A stretch of 64,000 nt of DNA from SAR116 cluster bacterium AG-337-N21 (lineage in GTDB: Bacteria > Pseudomonadota > Alphaproteobacteria > Puniceispirillales > Marisalimonadaceae). Shown here piece after piece: positions 18,637 to 25,795 of the stretch. The stretch's first letter is position 1. Every line of letters begins with the position of its first letter. The DNA lies in contig QBZZ01000001.1 in the NCBI GenBank assembly GCA_003282145.1, positions 1-64,000 on the forward strand, read 5' to 3'. Below the pieces are notes generated by a model. It was not told the origin of the DNA. It saw only the letters and a list, made by a program, of their open reading frames with translations, and did no database searches. The translations under genes were made by a program, and so were the position numbers.

Positions 18637-19707
18637 CTATTTTCCACCAGGAACTTTAGCATCAATACCTTCTACATAGTACATCATACTATTTAGATGT
18701 GCATCACTTGCTACTTCGCCATCTTTTAATTGCAATTTACCTGTATTGTCTTTTAACGGACCTGTAAATGCAAAATATTTTCCATCTCTTATGTCATTTT
18801 TAATTTTTTCTGATTTTGCTTTAACATCTGCAGGCATATTTGTAAAAGGAGCCATTTGCACTACATCTTCGTTCATGTGTCCGAAGTAATCCATACTCTT
18901 CCAATTACCATCAATTACTGCTTGTACTTTACTAATGTAGTAAGGTGACCAGTTATCGATTGTTGCTGTCAACTGTGCCTTTGGTGCAAATCTGTATTGA
19001 TCACTTGCTTGACCAAATCCAAACACTCCAGACTTTTCTGCAACTTGAATTGGTGAAGGAGAATCTGTGTGTTGTGCAACCATATCACATCCTTCTGCAA
19101 TCATAACTTTTGCTGCATTTGCTTCTTTTGGTGGGTCATACCAAGTGTTTACCCATATAACATCGATATCAACTTTTGGGTTTACTGATTTAGCACCTAA
19201 GTAGTATGTATTAATTTCACGTATAACTTCTGGAATAGGAAATGCGGCAACGTAACAAATTTTATTTGTTTTTGTCATCATGCCTGCAATAACACCTTGT
19301 ACGTGTCTTGCTTGATATAATCTTAGTCCATAACTAGACATATTCTTAGATTGTTTATAACCAGTAGCATGTTCAAACTTTACGTTTGGAAATTCTTTAG
19401 CAACTTTTAACATTGGTTCCATGTAACCAAAACTTGTAGCAAATATGATATCTGCTCCTTCTTTTGCCATGTTACGTATTGCTCTTTCAGCATCTGGTCC
19501 ATATTTAACATTTTCTAAATACATAGTTTCGACTTTGTCACCAAATGCCTTCTCAACATCTAATCTTCCAATGTCATGTCTATAAGTCCATCCATGATCA
19601 CCAATTGGCCCAACATAGATAAAACCTACTTTGACTTTGTCACCAGCATGAGCAATACTGATAAACATCACTGACAGTAAAACTGTCAATATTTTTAGTA
19701 GTTTCAT
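18637..19707 (-). CDS. BMP-family (PnrA/Med-like) ABC transporter substrate-binding protein
   Basis: A signal peptide ends at about AHA (residue 21), followed by the two-lobe BMP fold. Typical sequence includes VKVGFIYVGPIGDHGWTY, ATGY, YQARHVQGVIAG and TIDNWSPYY. Characterised members bind purine nucleosides, while many marine relatives have unknown ligands. The usual permease and ATPase genes are absent here, so the protein either works with a transporter elsewhere or is an orphan left by recombination. It shares an operon with the oxygenase. A broken amidinotransferase-like gene lies just upstream. Confidence 0.9.
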   Translation of the reverse strand: MKLLKILTVLLSVMFISIAHAGDKVKVGFIYVGPIGDHGWTYRHDIGRLDVEKAFGDKVETMYLENVKYGPDAERAIRNMAKEGADIIFATSFGYMEPMLKVAKEFPNVKFEHATGYKQSKNMSSYGLRLYQARHVQGVIAGMMTKTNKICYVAAFPIPEVIREINTYYLGAKSVNPKVDIDVIWVNTWYDPPKEANAAKVMIAEGCDMVAQHTDSPSPIQVAEKSGVFGFGQASDQYRFAPKAQLTATIDNWSPYYISKVQAVIDGNWKSMDYFGHMNEDVVQMAPFTNMPADVKAKSEKIKNDIRDGKYFAFTGPLKDNTGKLQLKDGEVASDAHLNSMMYYVEGIDAKVPGGK

Positions 19708-19739
19708 TATTTTTCCTTTCTTTAGAGGGTGTTCTTTAA

Positions 19740-19865
19740 CTAAAATTCTTCACCCGGGGTTGATACTCTGTGTAAATCTAGTCTAACACAATGGTGTCCT
19801 CCACCTAATGTTCTACTATGCTTAAACGGCACAACATAAGTTTTAATGTCATGCTTGTTTAATTC
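19740..19865 (-). pseudogene. C-terminal fragment of an amidinotransferase / arginine-deiminase-fold enzyme
   Basis: A 41-codon minus-strand frame encodes YVVPFKHSRTLGGGHHCVRL and ends in EEF. The GGG-H-HC pattern matches the C-terminal catalytic His/Cys region of the amidinotransferase and dimethylarginine-hydrolase superfamily. An in-frame stop at 19866 cuts it off and there is no start, so it is a remnant. It lies upstream of the BMP and oxygenase genes in the same direction and may once have belonged to their operon, which would hint at a guanidino-compound substrate. Confidence 0.5.
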
Positions 19866-19899
19866 TTAGGCAGTTAGTTAGACTTATAACCTTTTCGAT

Positions 19900-20010
19900 T
19901 TGCAGACGAACTCGCCAGATTATTTTGGCGAGGTTAAAATAATCCAACCTCAAGAATTAAAAGACGAGTTTAAGAATTATATCAAAAAATGTGAAAGTAT
20001 GGTTAGTTAA
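19900..20010 (+). CDS. Short open frame, possible gene remnant
   Basis: A frame from TTG 19900 to TAA 20008-20010 encodes 36 residues including DYFGEVKIIQPQELKDEF and ending KKCESMVS. The composition is protein-like, but there is no ribosome binding site and no recognisable family. It directly abuts the small membrane protein that starts at 20011. Confidence 0.25.
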   Translation: MQTNSPDYFGEVKIIQPQELKDEFKNYIKKCESMVS

Positions 20011-20124
20011 ATGGATATGATTTTAGCTATATTTGTGTTTGCTTTAATTGTGATTTTAATATTACCTATTGGCATTGCAGTTGATCGATTTATTAGTTAT
20101 TTTTTTAACTCTTTGAAGAAGTAG
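20011..20124 (+). CDS. Single-span 37-residue membrane peptide
   Basis: ATG 20011 to TAG 20124 encodes MDMILAIFVFALIVILILPI, then a short polar end with lysines. It begins immediately after the stop of the preceding short frame, which would fit translational coupling. Homology is unknown. It lies inside the segment bounded by the tRNA and its partial copy. Confidence 0.4.
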   Translation: MDMILAIFVFALIVILILPIGIAVDRFISYFFNSLKK

Positions 20125-20232
20125 GAAAAGACTAATAAATCACAAGAAATAAAGTGTTCCTATTAGTGCTACAATAAATTAAAAAAATTTATTGTTATAT
20201 TTGAATGGTTTATAAAGAATTTTTTTAAAGGT

Positions 20233-20284
20233 CACTAAACTACGAATCTAGGGGTCAGGAGTTCGAATCTTCTCGAGCGCACCA
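20233..20284 (+). repeat. Partial tRNA-Arg copy (att site) duplicating 17468-17519
   Basis: 52 nt match the 3' part of the tRNA-Arg, from the anticodon arm through CCA, with three substitutions (G/A before the anticodon, G/A and C/T in the T arm). The 5' half of a tRNA is absent, so this is not a working gene. Such a direct repeat is the expected scar of tyrosine-integrase insertion into a tRNA. The two copies bracket 17520-20232, and a decayed integrase follows. Confidence 0.9.
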
Positions 20285-20344
20285 ATTCTTTATTAATATC
20301 AATAAAATAAAATAGAAACTAAATACATCTCAAAGAATAATCAG

Positions 20345-20380
20345 TTTTGACACATATTTGACACAGCATAAGGTGTCAAA
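20345..20380. promoter_or_regulatory. TTTGACAC repeats: possible integrase arm sites or operator
   Basis: TTTTGACACA at 20345-20354 is followed by TTTGACAC at 20357-20364, an 8-nt spacer, and its perfect inverse GTGTCAAA at 20373-20380. The group lies between the partial tRNA copy and the integrase remnant, where arm-type integrase sites or an operator would be expected. The function is inferred from position only. Confidence 0.45.
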
Positions 20381-20382
20381 TT

Positions 20383-20508
20383 ATGGGTTGTTCGTAAAAG
20401 AGGAAGGTTTGGAACTCTCAAGTTAGCATAACTGCACGGAGAAGTTTTAAAGAAACATTTAAGACTAAATTAGATGCAACTGAATGATTTGTTAATCTTG
20501 GAAAATAA
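20383..20508 (+). pseudogene. Decayed N-terminus of a tyrosine integrase
   Basis: Reading from ATG 20383 gives MGCS, stop, KRKVWNSQVSITARRSFKETFK and TKLDATE, stop, FVNLGK. The pattern of a tryptophan, QV-I, R-S-K-TF-TK and DA-E matches the N-terminal arm-binding domain of phage-type tyrosine recombinases. Stops at 20395 and 20485 plus the missing catalytic domain show it is dead. It reads away from the partial tRNA copy, the usual orientation of an integrase at the edge of its element. Confidence 0.65.
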
Positions 20509-20614
20509 CTTAGCTTAAATCCCATCGGGTTAAGATACATTGAAGGGTTAATATTAAAAAATATATAACCTTTCAATAAAAAAACTGATTACACCCAAAA
20601 AAACTTTAATATCT

Positions 20615-20782
20615 TTACTCATAATAATAAATCACCTCATACTTTAATTTGTATAATATAGGTAATTCTAAATTAGATAAATTCAATCTACATCTTATCA
20701 TTCGTTTAATGTTTTCAATCTGACTTATGAGTCTATCATTTATAAATCCGATTTCTTTAATACAATTGTAATAAATGAAAAC
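20615..20782 (-). pseudogene. Possible coding fragment inside the island edge
   Basis: A minus-strand frame of 55 codons without a good start encodes sequence such as NDRLISQIENIKRMIRCRLN and ELPILYKLKYEVIYYYE. It is amphipathic and protein-like but very AT-rich, so chance cannot be excluded. No family is recognised. Confidence 0.25.
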
Positions 20783-20956
20783 CTATTATTTCCAAAATAA
20801 GAAAAATTTAAAAAAAAATTTTAATAGGTGAAATTAGAATAAAAGATGAAAAATATCTTGAATAAATATTAAGCAAACATTGGAATTTATAAATTACAGG
20901 TTTTATAAATATTCAAAACGATTAATATTTATTACATAATTTAGAGGAGAAATTTA

Positions 20957-21331
20957 ATGTCAAAAGAAATAAGATGTATTAACTTAGGGTATGTAGTTCC
21001 AAAAGAAAATGCTGAAGAAGTTGAAGGTATATTTAACAAACATGCATCGTGGATGGAGAAATTCTATTCAGCAGATAGTGATGGACAAAAACACCTATTA
21101 AATTCTTATTTTACTAAAGCACCTGAGTTTGTTGATCCGACTGATCCTTCAAAAGGCGAAACTGGAAATATAGTTTTTACAATAAATGAGAGATTTACCT
21201 CATTAGAAAGTGTTCAACGTCATATAGAGAATGCTATGAAAAATGATTATTTTGAAGAATTTGGTAATATACTTCACAATTATGGAAAAGTTATTAGTCC
21301 TGGAGGAATAATTTATCATTCAATAAGGTGA
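20957..21331 (+). CDS. Small conserved-looking protein, possible alpha/beta-barrel type
   Basis: A 124-residue soluble protein starting at an ATG preceded by AGAGGAG. It opens with a beta strand (IRCINLGYVV), then helical and acidic stretches, a PTDPSKGETG turn, and an NIVFTINERF strand. Size and alternation suggest a dimeric ferredoxin-like alpha/beta barrel as in antibiotic-biosynthesis-monooxygenase-like proteins, but no motif proves it. It is first in a run of four same-strand small genes, with a 66-nt gap to the next. Confidence 0.6.
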   Translation: MSKEIRCINLGYVVPKENAEEVEGIFNKHASWMEKFYSADSDGQKHLLNSYFTKAPEFVDPTDPSKGETGNIVFTINERFTSLESVQRHIENAMKNDYFEEFGNILHNYGKVISPGGIIYHSIR

Positions 21332-21397
21332 TACGTTTATTGAAATCAAAAATTATAAATACAAAATGTTTTAAAAAGAATATTAAAGGAGTAAAAA

Positions 21398-21658
21398 ATG
21401 GAAATTTTTTTTGTAGCAAAATTTACTTGCACTTATGAGGACTGGAAATCTGTATATGATGGTGATTTAGAATTAAGAAAACAATTTATGAAGGACGATA
21501 TAGTTGGAAAAGTTGATGAAAACACTGCAATGATAAAAGCAACAATAACTAACCCAGAAAAAATGGAAAAGATAATGTCAGAAAGAATACCAGAAATAGC
21601 GCCTAAACTTGGACTAAAACATGAGATGTATACACTGACTAAAATGAATAATAACTAA
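21398..21658 (+). CDS. Small protein, possible dimeric alpha/beta-barrel fold
   Basis: 86 residues after a strong AAAGGAG site. The pattern is strand (MEIFFVAKFTC), helix around the YEDWKSVYDGD segment, strand (NTAMIKATI), helix (NPEKMEKIMS). This is the layout of one ferredoxin-like repeat as found in small monooxygenase-like or YCII-like proteins. There is no catalytic signature. The cupin gene follows after 17 nt, so they are probably co-transcribed. Confidence 0.6.
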   Translation: MEIFFVAKFTCTYEDWKSVYDGDLELRKQFMKDDIVGKVDENTAMIKATITNPEKMEKIMSERIPEIAPKLGLKHEMYTLTKMNNN

Positions 21659-21675
21659 ATATGAATTTTAATTAA

Positions 21676-22083
21676 ATGGGCAAAAATGTTAAGTTAATCA
21701 AACCAGGCGAAACATATTTAGGTGCGCAAGGTGTCACCTATAATTCCGGTGTCTCAAGAAATACAGCAGGTTCTCAAAAGGTATGTATGAATGTTTTGCC
21801 AATGCCACCAGGTGTTCACTCTATACCTCACATTCATAAAGAAATTGAAACTATTGCTTATTTGTTAGAAGGGGAATGTACTTTGTTTCACGGAAATAAA
21901 TTAGAAAAACAAACATTAGTTAAAAAAGGCGAACAAATATTTATTCCTGAAAATGTGCCACATACTCCTTTTAATCAAAGTAAAAAAGATTGTATATGGG
22001 TTGTAGTTCATTCATCAGGCGATGATCAAGATGAACTTATTCCTATGCCAGAGTTAGTTAAAGAACTAGATAAATATAAGTAG
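21676..22083 (+). CDS. Cupin-domain protein
   Basis: Both cupin motifs are present: motif 1 as PHIHKEIETIAYLLEGE (two His and Glu as likely metal ligands, about residues 52-68) and motif 2 as IFIPENVPHTPFN (about 94-106, one His). The 135-residue single-domain size fits metal-binding cupins that act as small isomerases, dioxygenases or sugar-binding proteins. It is the last gene of the short run beginning at 20957. The substrate is unknown. Confidence 0.85.
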   Translation: MGKNVKLIKPGETYLGAQGVTYNSGVSRNTAGSQKVCMNVLPMPPGVHSIPHIHKEIETIAYLLEGECTLFHGNKLEKQTLVKKGEQIFIPENVPHTPFNQSKKDCIWVVVHSSGDDQDELIPMPELVKELDKYK

Positions 22084-22138
22084 GATTTTTTTATTAACTT
22101 ATGTTGTTATTTAATAAACAAAAGTTTAAGAGAGACTC

Positions 22139-22531
22139 TTATATTTTGTTTGAAATTTCTATTAAATTCATATCAGGATCTCTTAAATATATAGAATTTA
22201 ATTTACCCGTTGCACCTTCTCTTTGAACAGGTCCTATTTCTACTTCTATTTCTTTTTTCTTTAGAACTTTCATCCAATCTTTTATTGGTAAAGAACTTAA
22301 AAAACAAACATCCACTGCACCTGAAATAGGATTTTTAGCATGAGGAATAAAAGGTTTTTTTTCTGAATGAATATTGATTTTTTGACTTCCAAATTTTAAA
22401 TAGATTCTTTTTTTACCTTTGTATTCATCAATATTTTCTTCAAGTTTCATTCCTAGGATATCGCGGTAAAAAAAAATAGTTTTGTCAACATCTTTAGATG
22501 TTAAAACTATATGGTCAATAGATGTAATCAT
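22139..22531 (-). CDS. Glyoxalase/VOC-family protein
   Basis: A 130-residue two-module VOC fold beginning MITSIDHIVLTSKDVDKTI with FFYRDILGM next. The C-terminal module ends SIYLRDPDMNLIEI, the usual VOC signature with a metal-binding Glu. It resembles the small single-domain YraH / virulence-protein-like subgroup. Reactions in this superfamily vary (glyoxalase, dioxygenase, antibiotic binding), so the role is open. It is transcribed against its neighbours. Confidence 0.85.
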   Translation of the reverse strand: MITSIDHIVLTSKDVDKTIFFYRDILGMKLEENIDEYKGKKRIYLKFGSQKINIHSEKKPFIPHAKNPISGAVDVCFLSSLPIKDWMKVLKKKEIEVEIGPVQREGATGKLNSIYLRDPDMNLIEISNKI

Positions 22532-22607
22532 TTATAAATTATCCTGACTTATTTTTCTTAATATATTATTACAAAATTAACATTCACTCTACCCAAAACT
22601 TACAAGC

Positions 22608-22617
22608 AAAACCTAAT
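22608..22617 (+). repeat. Island repeat AAAACCTAAT, copy 1
   Basis: AAAACCTAAT is followed by a CTA-TAAA and CGATAATA-like segment. The same unit occurs at 23741, 28450 and 28905, each time in a gap between genes. The first two copies are similar over roughly 100 nt and lead into the shared promoter-like pattern. Confidence 0.5.
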
Positions 22618-22659
22618 CTATAAACCACGATAATACCTAAAGAGAAATATCAATTACTC

Positions 22660-22689
22660 TTTACCTTTAATATATAATTTGGTTAGACT
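22660..22689 (+). promoter_or_regulatory. Promoter-like element, copy 1 (TTTACC, 18 nt, TAGACT)
   Basis: The -35-like TTTACC is at 22660-22665 and the -10-like TAGACT at 22684-22689, exactly 18 nt apart. The same arrangement occurs at 23794, 30954 and 33454. Transcription would begin about 35 nt upstream of the start codon at 22724. Confidence 0.55.
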
Positions 22690-22723
22690 TAATTATCTAA
22701 TGATCATGGAGACAAGTTAAAAT

Positions 22724-23056
22724 ATGTCTGAAGCAAAACTAATTAGTTACACTTTAAATGATTTTTCTACTGAAATCGAAATGGAATCATTTCTACATTT
22801 TATGGAAAAACATGGAGATGAAATGTATAAAAAATTAAAAAAGTATGGACTACTGCGTTGGAGAGTTAATCAGGTATGGAATAAGGGTGGAGGTTTTGCC
22901 TTATCCTCAATCTTCGAGTATAAAGATGAAAAAGCATTTGAAAAAAGTGTAGAAGAAATAAAAAATTTTCAAAAAAAACATGAAGATTATTTTAATAAAA
23001 TAAATATTAAAAGAACATCAAGTAGGTCTATTAATATGTTAGATTTTAACTATTGA
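22724..23056 (+). CDS. Small soluble protein of unknown function
   Basis: 110 residues, strongly charged and helical, with a strand-helix-strand pattern (KLISYTLNDF; EMESFLHFMEKHGDEMYKKL; LSSIFEYKDEKAFEKSVEEI). The FEYKDEKAFE segment is what one sees in dimeric alpha/beta-barrel proteins. No family is certain. It has its own promoter-like element upstream and is followed after 6 nt by a zinc-ribbon-like gene. Confidence 0.6.
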   Translation: MSEAKLISYTLNDFSTEIEMESFLHFMEKHGDEMYKKLKKYGLLRWRVNQVWNKGGGFALSSIFEYKDEKAFEKSVEEIKNFQKKHEDYFNKINIKRTSSRSINMLDFNY

Positions 23057-23062
23057 TATGTT

Positions 23063-23284
23063 TTGATTATGAAATATCATTATTGCCCTAGATGCAAACT
23101 TCCTTCGAAAAAACTCTACAATTGTAAATATGAAAAACATGATAAAAGTTGGTTTTTGCTCTGTACTGTATGTGTTTTGGAATGTAGAAAAATTTACAAG
23201 AAAGCATTTAAGTCTCTTTCTGGCAAAACAATATCAGTAGGATTAGTCAAGACAAGACAAGAGAGAAGTTCGATTAAAACTTAA
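23063..23284 (+). CDS. Small zinc-ribbon-like protein, paralogue of 34941-35174
   Basis: 73 residues with CPRC near the N-terminus, then NCKYEKHDKSWFLLCTVCV. The CxxC plus C...H...CxxC set suggests one structural zinc. The tail is basic. A second copy of the same design lies at 34941, sharing the NCK..H...DK.W..LC..C core. Start may be ATG 23063 or the ATG two codons later. Function is unknown; nucleic-acid or protein binding is possible. Confidence 0.6.
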   Translation: MIMKYHYCPRCKLPSKKLYNCKYEKHDKSWFLLCTVCVLECRKIYKKAFKSLSGKTISVGLVKTRQERSSIKT

Positions 23285-23336
23285 AATAAAGTATGATTTA
23301 ACCACTGATTATATAAAATAAATAAAAGAGGTTCAG

Positions 23337-23657
23337 ATGTTTGCAGTAAATGTCACAATTAAAGTGCAAAATGAATTAGCAAAAAAAGCAATCATACTTG
23401 CATTAAAAGACTGGAGTCATGATCTTTTTCAAAATAATGGGTTAATGTTTAGGTGTTTTGTCGATAGAACAGAAAATCAAGTTGAAATATTTCATGTTTT
23501 TAGAACAAAAAAAGAAATGGAAGAGGTTAGAAAAAATAAATCGGAAAAATTTTGGAATCAAATAAAAGATATGGGCGGCCAAGTTACAAGGTTTGAAGGA
23601 AATTGTGAGGTAGAGGTTTCAAAAGGATTACAAGATTTAGATTTAAAATTTAAATAA
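23337..23657 (+). CDS. Small alpha/beta-barrel-like protein
   Basis: 106 residues with a strand-helix-helix-strand order: FAVNVTIKVQ, AKKAIILALKDWSHDLF, GLMFRCFVDRT, VEIFHVFRTKKEMEEV. This closely resembles antibiotic-biosynthesis-monooxygenase-like domains, although the family is not proven. AAAGAGG precedes the ATG. It is the fourth such small protein within 2.7 kb. Confidence 0.6.
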   Translation: MFAVNVTIKVQNELAKKAIILALKDWSHDLFQNNGLMFRCFVDRTENQVEIFHVFRTKKEMEEVRKNKSEKFWNQIKDMGGQVTRFEGNCEVEVSKGLQDLDLKFK

Positions 23658-23740
23658 ATGAAAAACAGACAAATTTAATTTATTTTAATATTTTGTCTAA
23701 GAACTAATGATCAAGAATTACTCCCTAAAAGCTGATAACC

Positions 23741-23750
23741 AAAACCTAAT
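23741..23750 (+). repeat. Island repeat AAAACCTAAT, copy 2
   Basis: AAAACCTAAT followed by ACTAAAATCCGCGATAATAT. Aligned with copy 1, similarity continues through the AATATCAATTAC stretch into the promoter-like element at 23794. Confidence 0.5.
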
Positions 23751-23793
23751 ACTAAAATCCGCGATAATATAGAGAAAACAATATCAATTACCC

Positions 23794-23823
23794 TTTACTC
23801 AATAGATCTATTTTGATTAGACT
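23794..23823 (+). promoter_or_regulatory. Promoter-like element, copy 2; predicts a leaderless mRNA
   Basis: TTTACT at 23794-23799, 18 nt, TAGACT at 23818-23823. The gene's ATG is at 23830, six bases after the -10-like box, so transcription would begin at or next to the start codon. No Shine-Dalgarno is present, which agrees with a leaderless transcript. Confidence 0.55.
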
Positions 23824-23829
23824 ATAATT

Positions 23830-24456
23830 ATGGATAAAAAAAATAAAATTTCATGCTCATGTAATTCATGTAAAATTTTTCTAAATGATCCAACCCCAAA
23901 ATTTTCGCTATTATGTGCATGCGAAGATTGTAGGCAAGGACTACGATGGGCAGAAAAAAATGGAGGGAAAAAACCAAAAGATATTCTTTATTCTGTTTAC
24001 TTTCGCTCAGATATTCATAGTTGTGAAGGAATTGAAAATATGACAGCAACACAATTAAGAAAAGATGCGAGATCAACAAGAATATATTGTAAGAAATGTT
24101 TTTCTTGCGTTGCTATTGATCATGTTTTTTATCAAAATAATATTTTTATGATCCAACCAGAGCATTGTGAATACAATTTTGATATTGAGTCACCGCCTAA
24201 AGCAGTAATAAATTTAATTGATTACCCACGTGAGTTTGCTGATTTAGACTCTGAAACAATTCCAGTTTTTCATACTAATAAATACCCGCAAGAAAGAAAT
24301 AGATTTAGATCAATTGAACCTATATCTGATTTTCTTTGTCCACCAAAAACACCTGCTGAAGGCATGACAATTAGAGAGGTTATTTCAAAAATTGGAAAAA
24401 TTAAAGTATTAGATTTAATGAGAGGTGATAACTTAGAGGAAATACAGAATGAATAA
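23830..24456 (+). CDS. GFA/DUF6151-like zinc-binding protein
   Basis: 208 residues with a cysteine layout like glutathione-dependent formaldehyde-activating (GFA) proteins: CSCNSC at the N-terminus, CACEDC, then RIYCKKCFSC. These would bind one or two zinc ions. GFA relatives act on S-hydroxymethyl-glutathione or have unknown roles; the longer C-terminal half here fits the DUF6151 subgroup better. The promoter-like element just upstream suggests a leaderless mRNA. The next gene overlaps it by 8 nt. Confidence 0.7.
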   Translation: MDKKNKISCSCNSCKIFLNDPTPKFSLLCACEDCRQGLRWAEKNGGKKPKDILYSVYFRSDIHSCEGIENMTATQLRKDARSTRIYCKKCFSCVAIDHVFYQNNIFMIQPEHCEYNFDIESPPKAVINLIDYPREFADLDSETIPVFHTNKYPQERNRFRSIEPISDFLCPPKTPAEGMTIREVISKIGKIKVLDLMRGDNLEEIQNE

Positions 24457-24838
24457 GTTAATTCTTAAGCAGGAAGTCTTAGATGCATATGATGGTTATC
24501 TTAAGGCATTTATTAAAGGAGATACAAAAGAAGTTGAAAACTATTTAAGTTTTCCTAATTATAGATTTCTCGATGGTGAAATAAAAGAACTTAACGAGTT
24601 TCATTCTAACCTAAATGAATTAAAAAATAGAGGTTACAAAGACACAATTGCACTTAATATTGATGTAGTAGAAATTAATGAAGTAAAAGCACATTTGATT
24701 TTAAAAGAGGCATTGAGAGTTAAGGATAATAATGAACCCCTTGAAGAGATAAGTTCATTTTATATTTTTATTAAAGAAGATAATAAATGGAAAATAAAAT
24801 TCAGTTCTGCTTTCTTTTTTCCTAATAAAACCATCTAG
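24449..24838 (+). CDS. NTF2/SnoaL-like small protein
   Basis: 129 residues with the cone-shaped NTF2 pattern: a long N-terminal helix with AYDGYLKAFIKGDTKEVENY, a short FPNYRF segment, then beta strands ending in DNKWKIKFSSAFF. Members act as small isomerases, cyclases or binding proteins. Its start lies inside the upstream gene (8-nt overlap), so the two are translated together. A second NTF2-like gene is at 28498. Confidence 0.7.
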   Translation: MNKLILKQEVLDAYDGYLKAFIKGDTKEVENYLSFPNYRFLDGEIKELNEFHSNLNELKNRGYKDTIALNIDVVEINEVKAHLILKEALRVKDNNEPLEEISSFYIFIKEDNKWKIKFSSAFFFPNKTI

Positions 24839-25212
24839 ATATATTTATCTAAAACTAAAGAGGTTGATTATCAAGTATCCAAATATATTTTGTAAATGGC
24901 TTTTTATTACATAATAAAAAATATTTATGTACACATCTTAGTCATAAACTTTTTTTTGAATTTTTATTGCTTTGGTTTTAATCTTTATTACAAAATTTTT
25001 TTGTGTTAGATCTTATTAATTAAATATCCTGTTTATTTATGACAAGATTGATTAACACTTTCTCCCTAGTGTAATTTTAAAAAAATATCACACTCCCCCC
25101 GTGTGGTATTTTTTTTAGTTCAAATATTTGTACCAGTTGAGTGATAGTAATATTTTTATTTTTTGATTTAAGAATTATTTTCTTTTTGTTTTTTTTTGGT
25201 TATTATTTTTGA
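24839..25212. other. AT-rich gap without genes
   Basis: 374 nt between the NTF2-like gene and a small zinc-ribbon gene. Apart from the terminator-like hairpin at 25086-25116, I see no coding frame or RNA gene. Confidence 0.6.
25086..25116 (+). terminator. Terminator-like hairpin, possibly bidirectional
   Basis: TATCACAC pairs with GTGTGGTA (one G-T pair) around a TCCCCCC loop, followed by eight T. A run of A at 25079-25085 gives the same signal on the other strand. Confidence 0.7.
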
Positions 25213-25383
25213 ATGAATATTAACCCTCCTTGTCCATATTGTAGCAGTTCAAAAGGATTTATCTATGTCCAATCGCATTACCAATGTTTGACTTGCAAGA
25301 GAGTTGTTGATGACTGTTGTAGTGGTGAAACTAGTCAATGTATTGTTCCTTTAAAAACTAATAAAGAAATAGTTGTAAATTGA
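25213..25383 (+). CDS. 56-residue zinc-ribbon protein
   Basis: MNINPPCPYCSSSKGFIYVQ starts the protein, followed by CLTCKRVVDDCC. Two CxxC pairs (C7/C10 and C25/C28) form a zinc ribbon, with a further DCC-G motif known from conserved short proteins of many proteobacteria. The coding frame is clear although short. Its last codons overlap the start of a 25-residue membrane peptide by 4 nt. Confidence 0.75.
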   Translation: MNINPPCPYCSSSKGFIYVQSHYQCLTCKRVVDDCCSGETSQCIVPLKTNKEIVVN

Positions 25384-25457
25384 ATAGGTTAGAATTAATT
25401 TTATTTGGATTATTTATAATGTTTTTACCAACAATATTATATTGGGTTAATGCATAG
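25380..25457 (+). CDS. 25-residue single-span membrane peptide, relative of 34844-34936
   Basis: A TTG start at 25380 overlaps the zinc-ribbon stop (TTGA). The peptide has one membrane span ending in the motif FLPTILYWVN. A 30-residue peptide at 34844 ends FFPTISYWIN, and both sit next to small zinc-ribbon genes. Conservation of so short a product at two loci argues that it is real. Its function is unknown. Confidence 0.5.
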   Translation: MNRLELILFGLFIMFLPTILYWVNA

Positions 25458-25493
25458 AAAGTTTGCAGTTTTGTCTGGGAGTGAATTTAACAA

Positions 25494-25748
25494 ATGAGTA
25501 CTGGTATAATATTAGGTTTAGGTCTACTTACCATTGTAGTTTCTTTTTATATAATTCTTAATATTCCATACTGGCTATTATTATGGAATAAAAGAAAAAG
25601 TGAGAATATAGTCGAAGATAAAAAATATCATCATTGGGCGTATACCTCAGATGATTCTATGAATAAAATATTAAAGTTCTGTATGTATTGTCTATATGGT
25701 TATGGTGCATACGTTTTTCTTGCAGAAATGTGGACTAAATATACATAA
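25494..25748 (+). CDS. Small membrane protein of unknown function
   Basis: 84 residues: a first membrane span (about 5-33, with IPYWLLLW at its end), a charged loop with HHWAYTSDD, and a second hydrophobic stretch rich in Cys and Tyr (CMYCLYGYGAYVF). No family is recognised. Several tiny membrane proteins follow on the same strand to 26453. Confidence 0.6.
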   Translation: MSTGIILGLGLLTIVVSFYIILNIPYWLLLWNKRKSENIVEDKKYHHWAYTSDDSMNKILKFCMYCLYGYGAYVFLAEMWTKYT

Positions 25749-25795
25749 AGTAAGAAAAATATTCAGGTATACCCTTTTCAAACAAATAGACTTAA

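Larger units (their letters stand above)
20285..20956. other. Long non-genic stretch downstream of the att copy
   Basis: 672 nt without an intact gene. It holds the TTTGACAC repeats, the integrase remnant and one possible coding fragment, all listed separately. The last 170 nt before the gene at 20957 are very AT-rich and contain a good AGAGGAG ribosome binding site for that gene. Confidence 0.6.

Noticed and set aside
20233-20284. Second tRNA-Arg gene
   Set aside because: Only the 3' half is present; there is no acceptor 5' strand or D arm, so it cannot fold as a tRNA.
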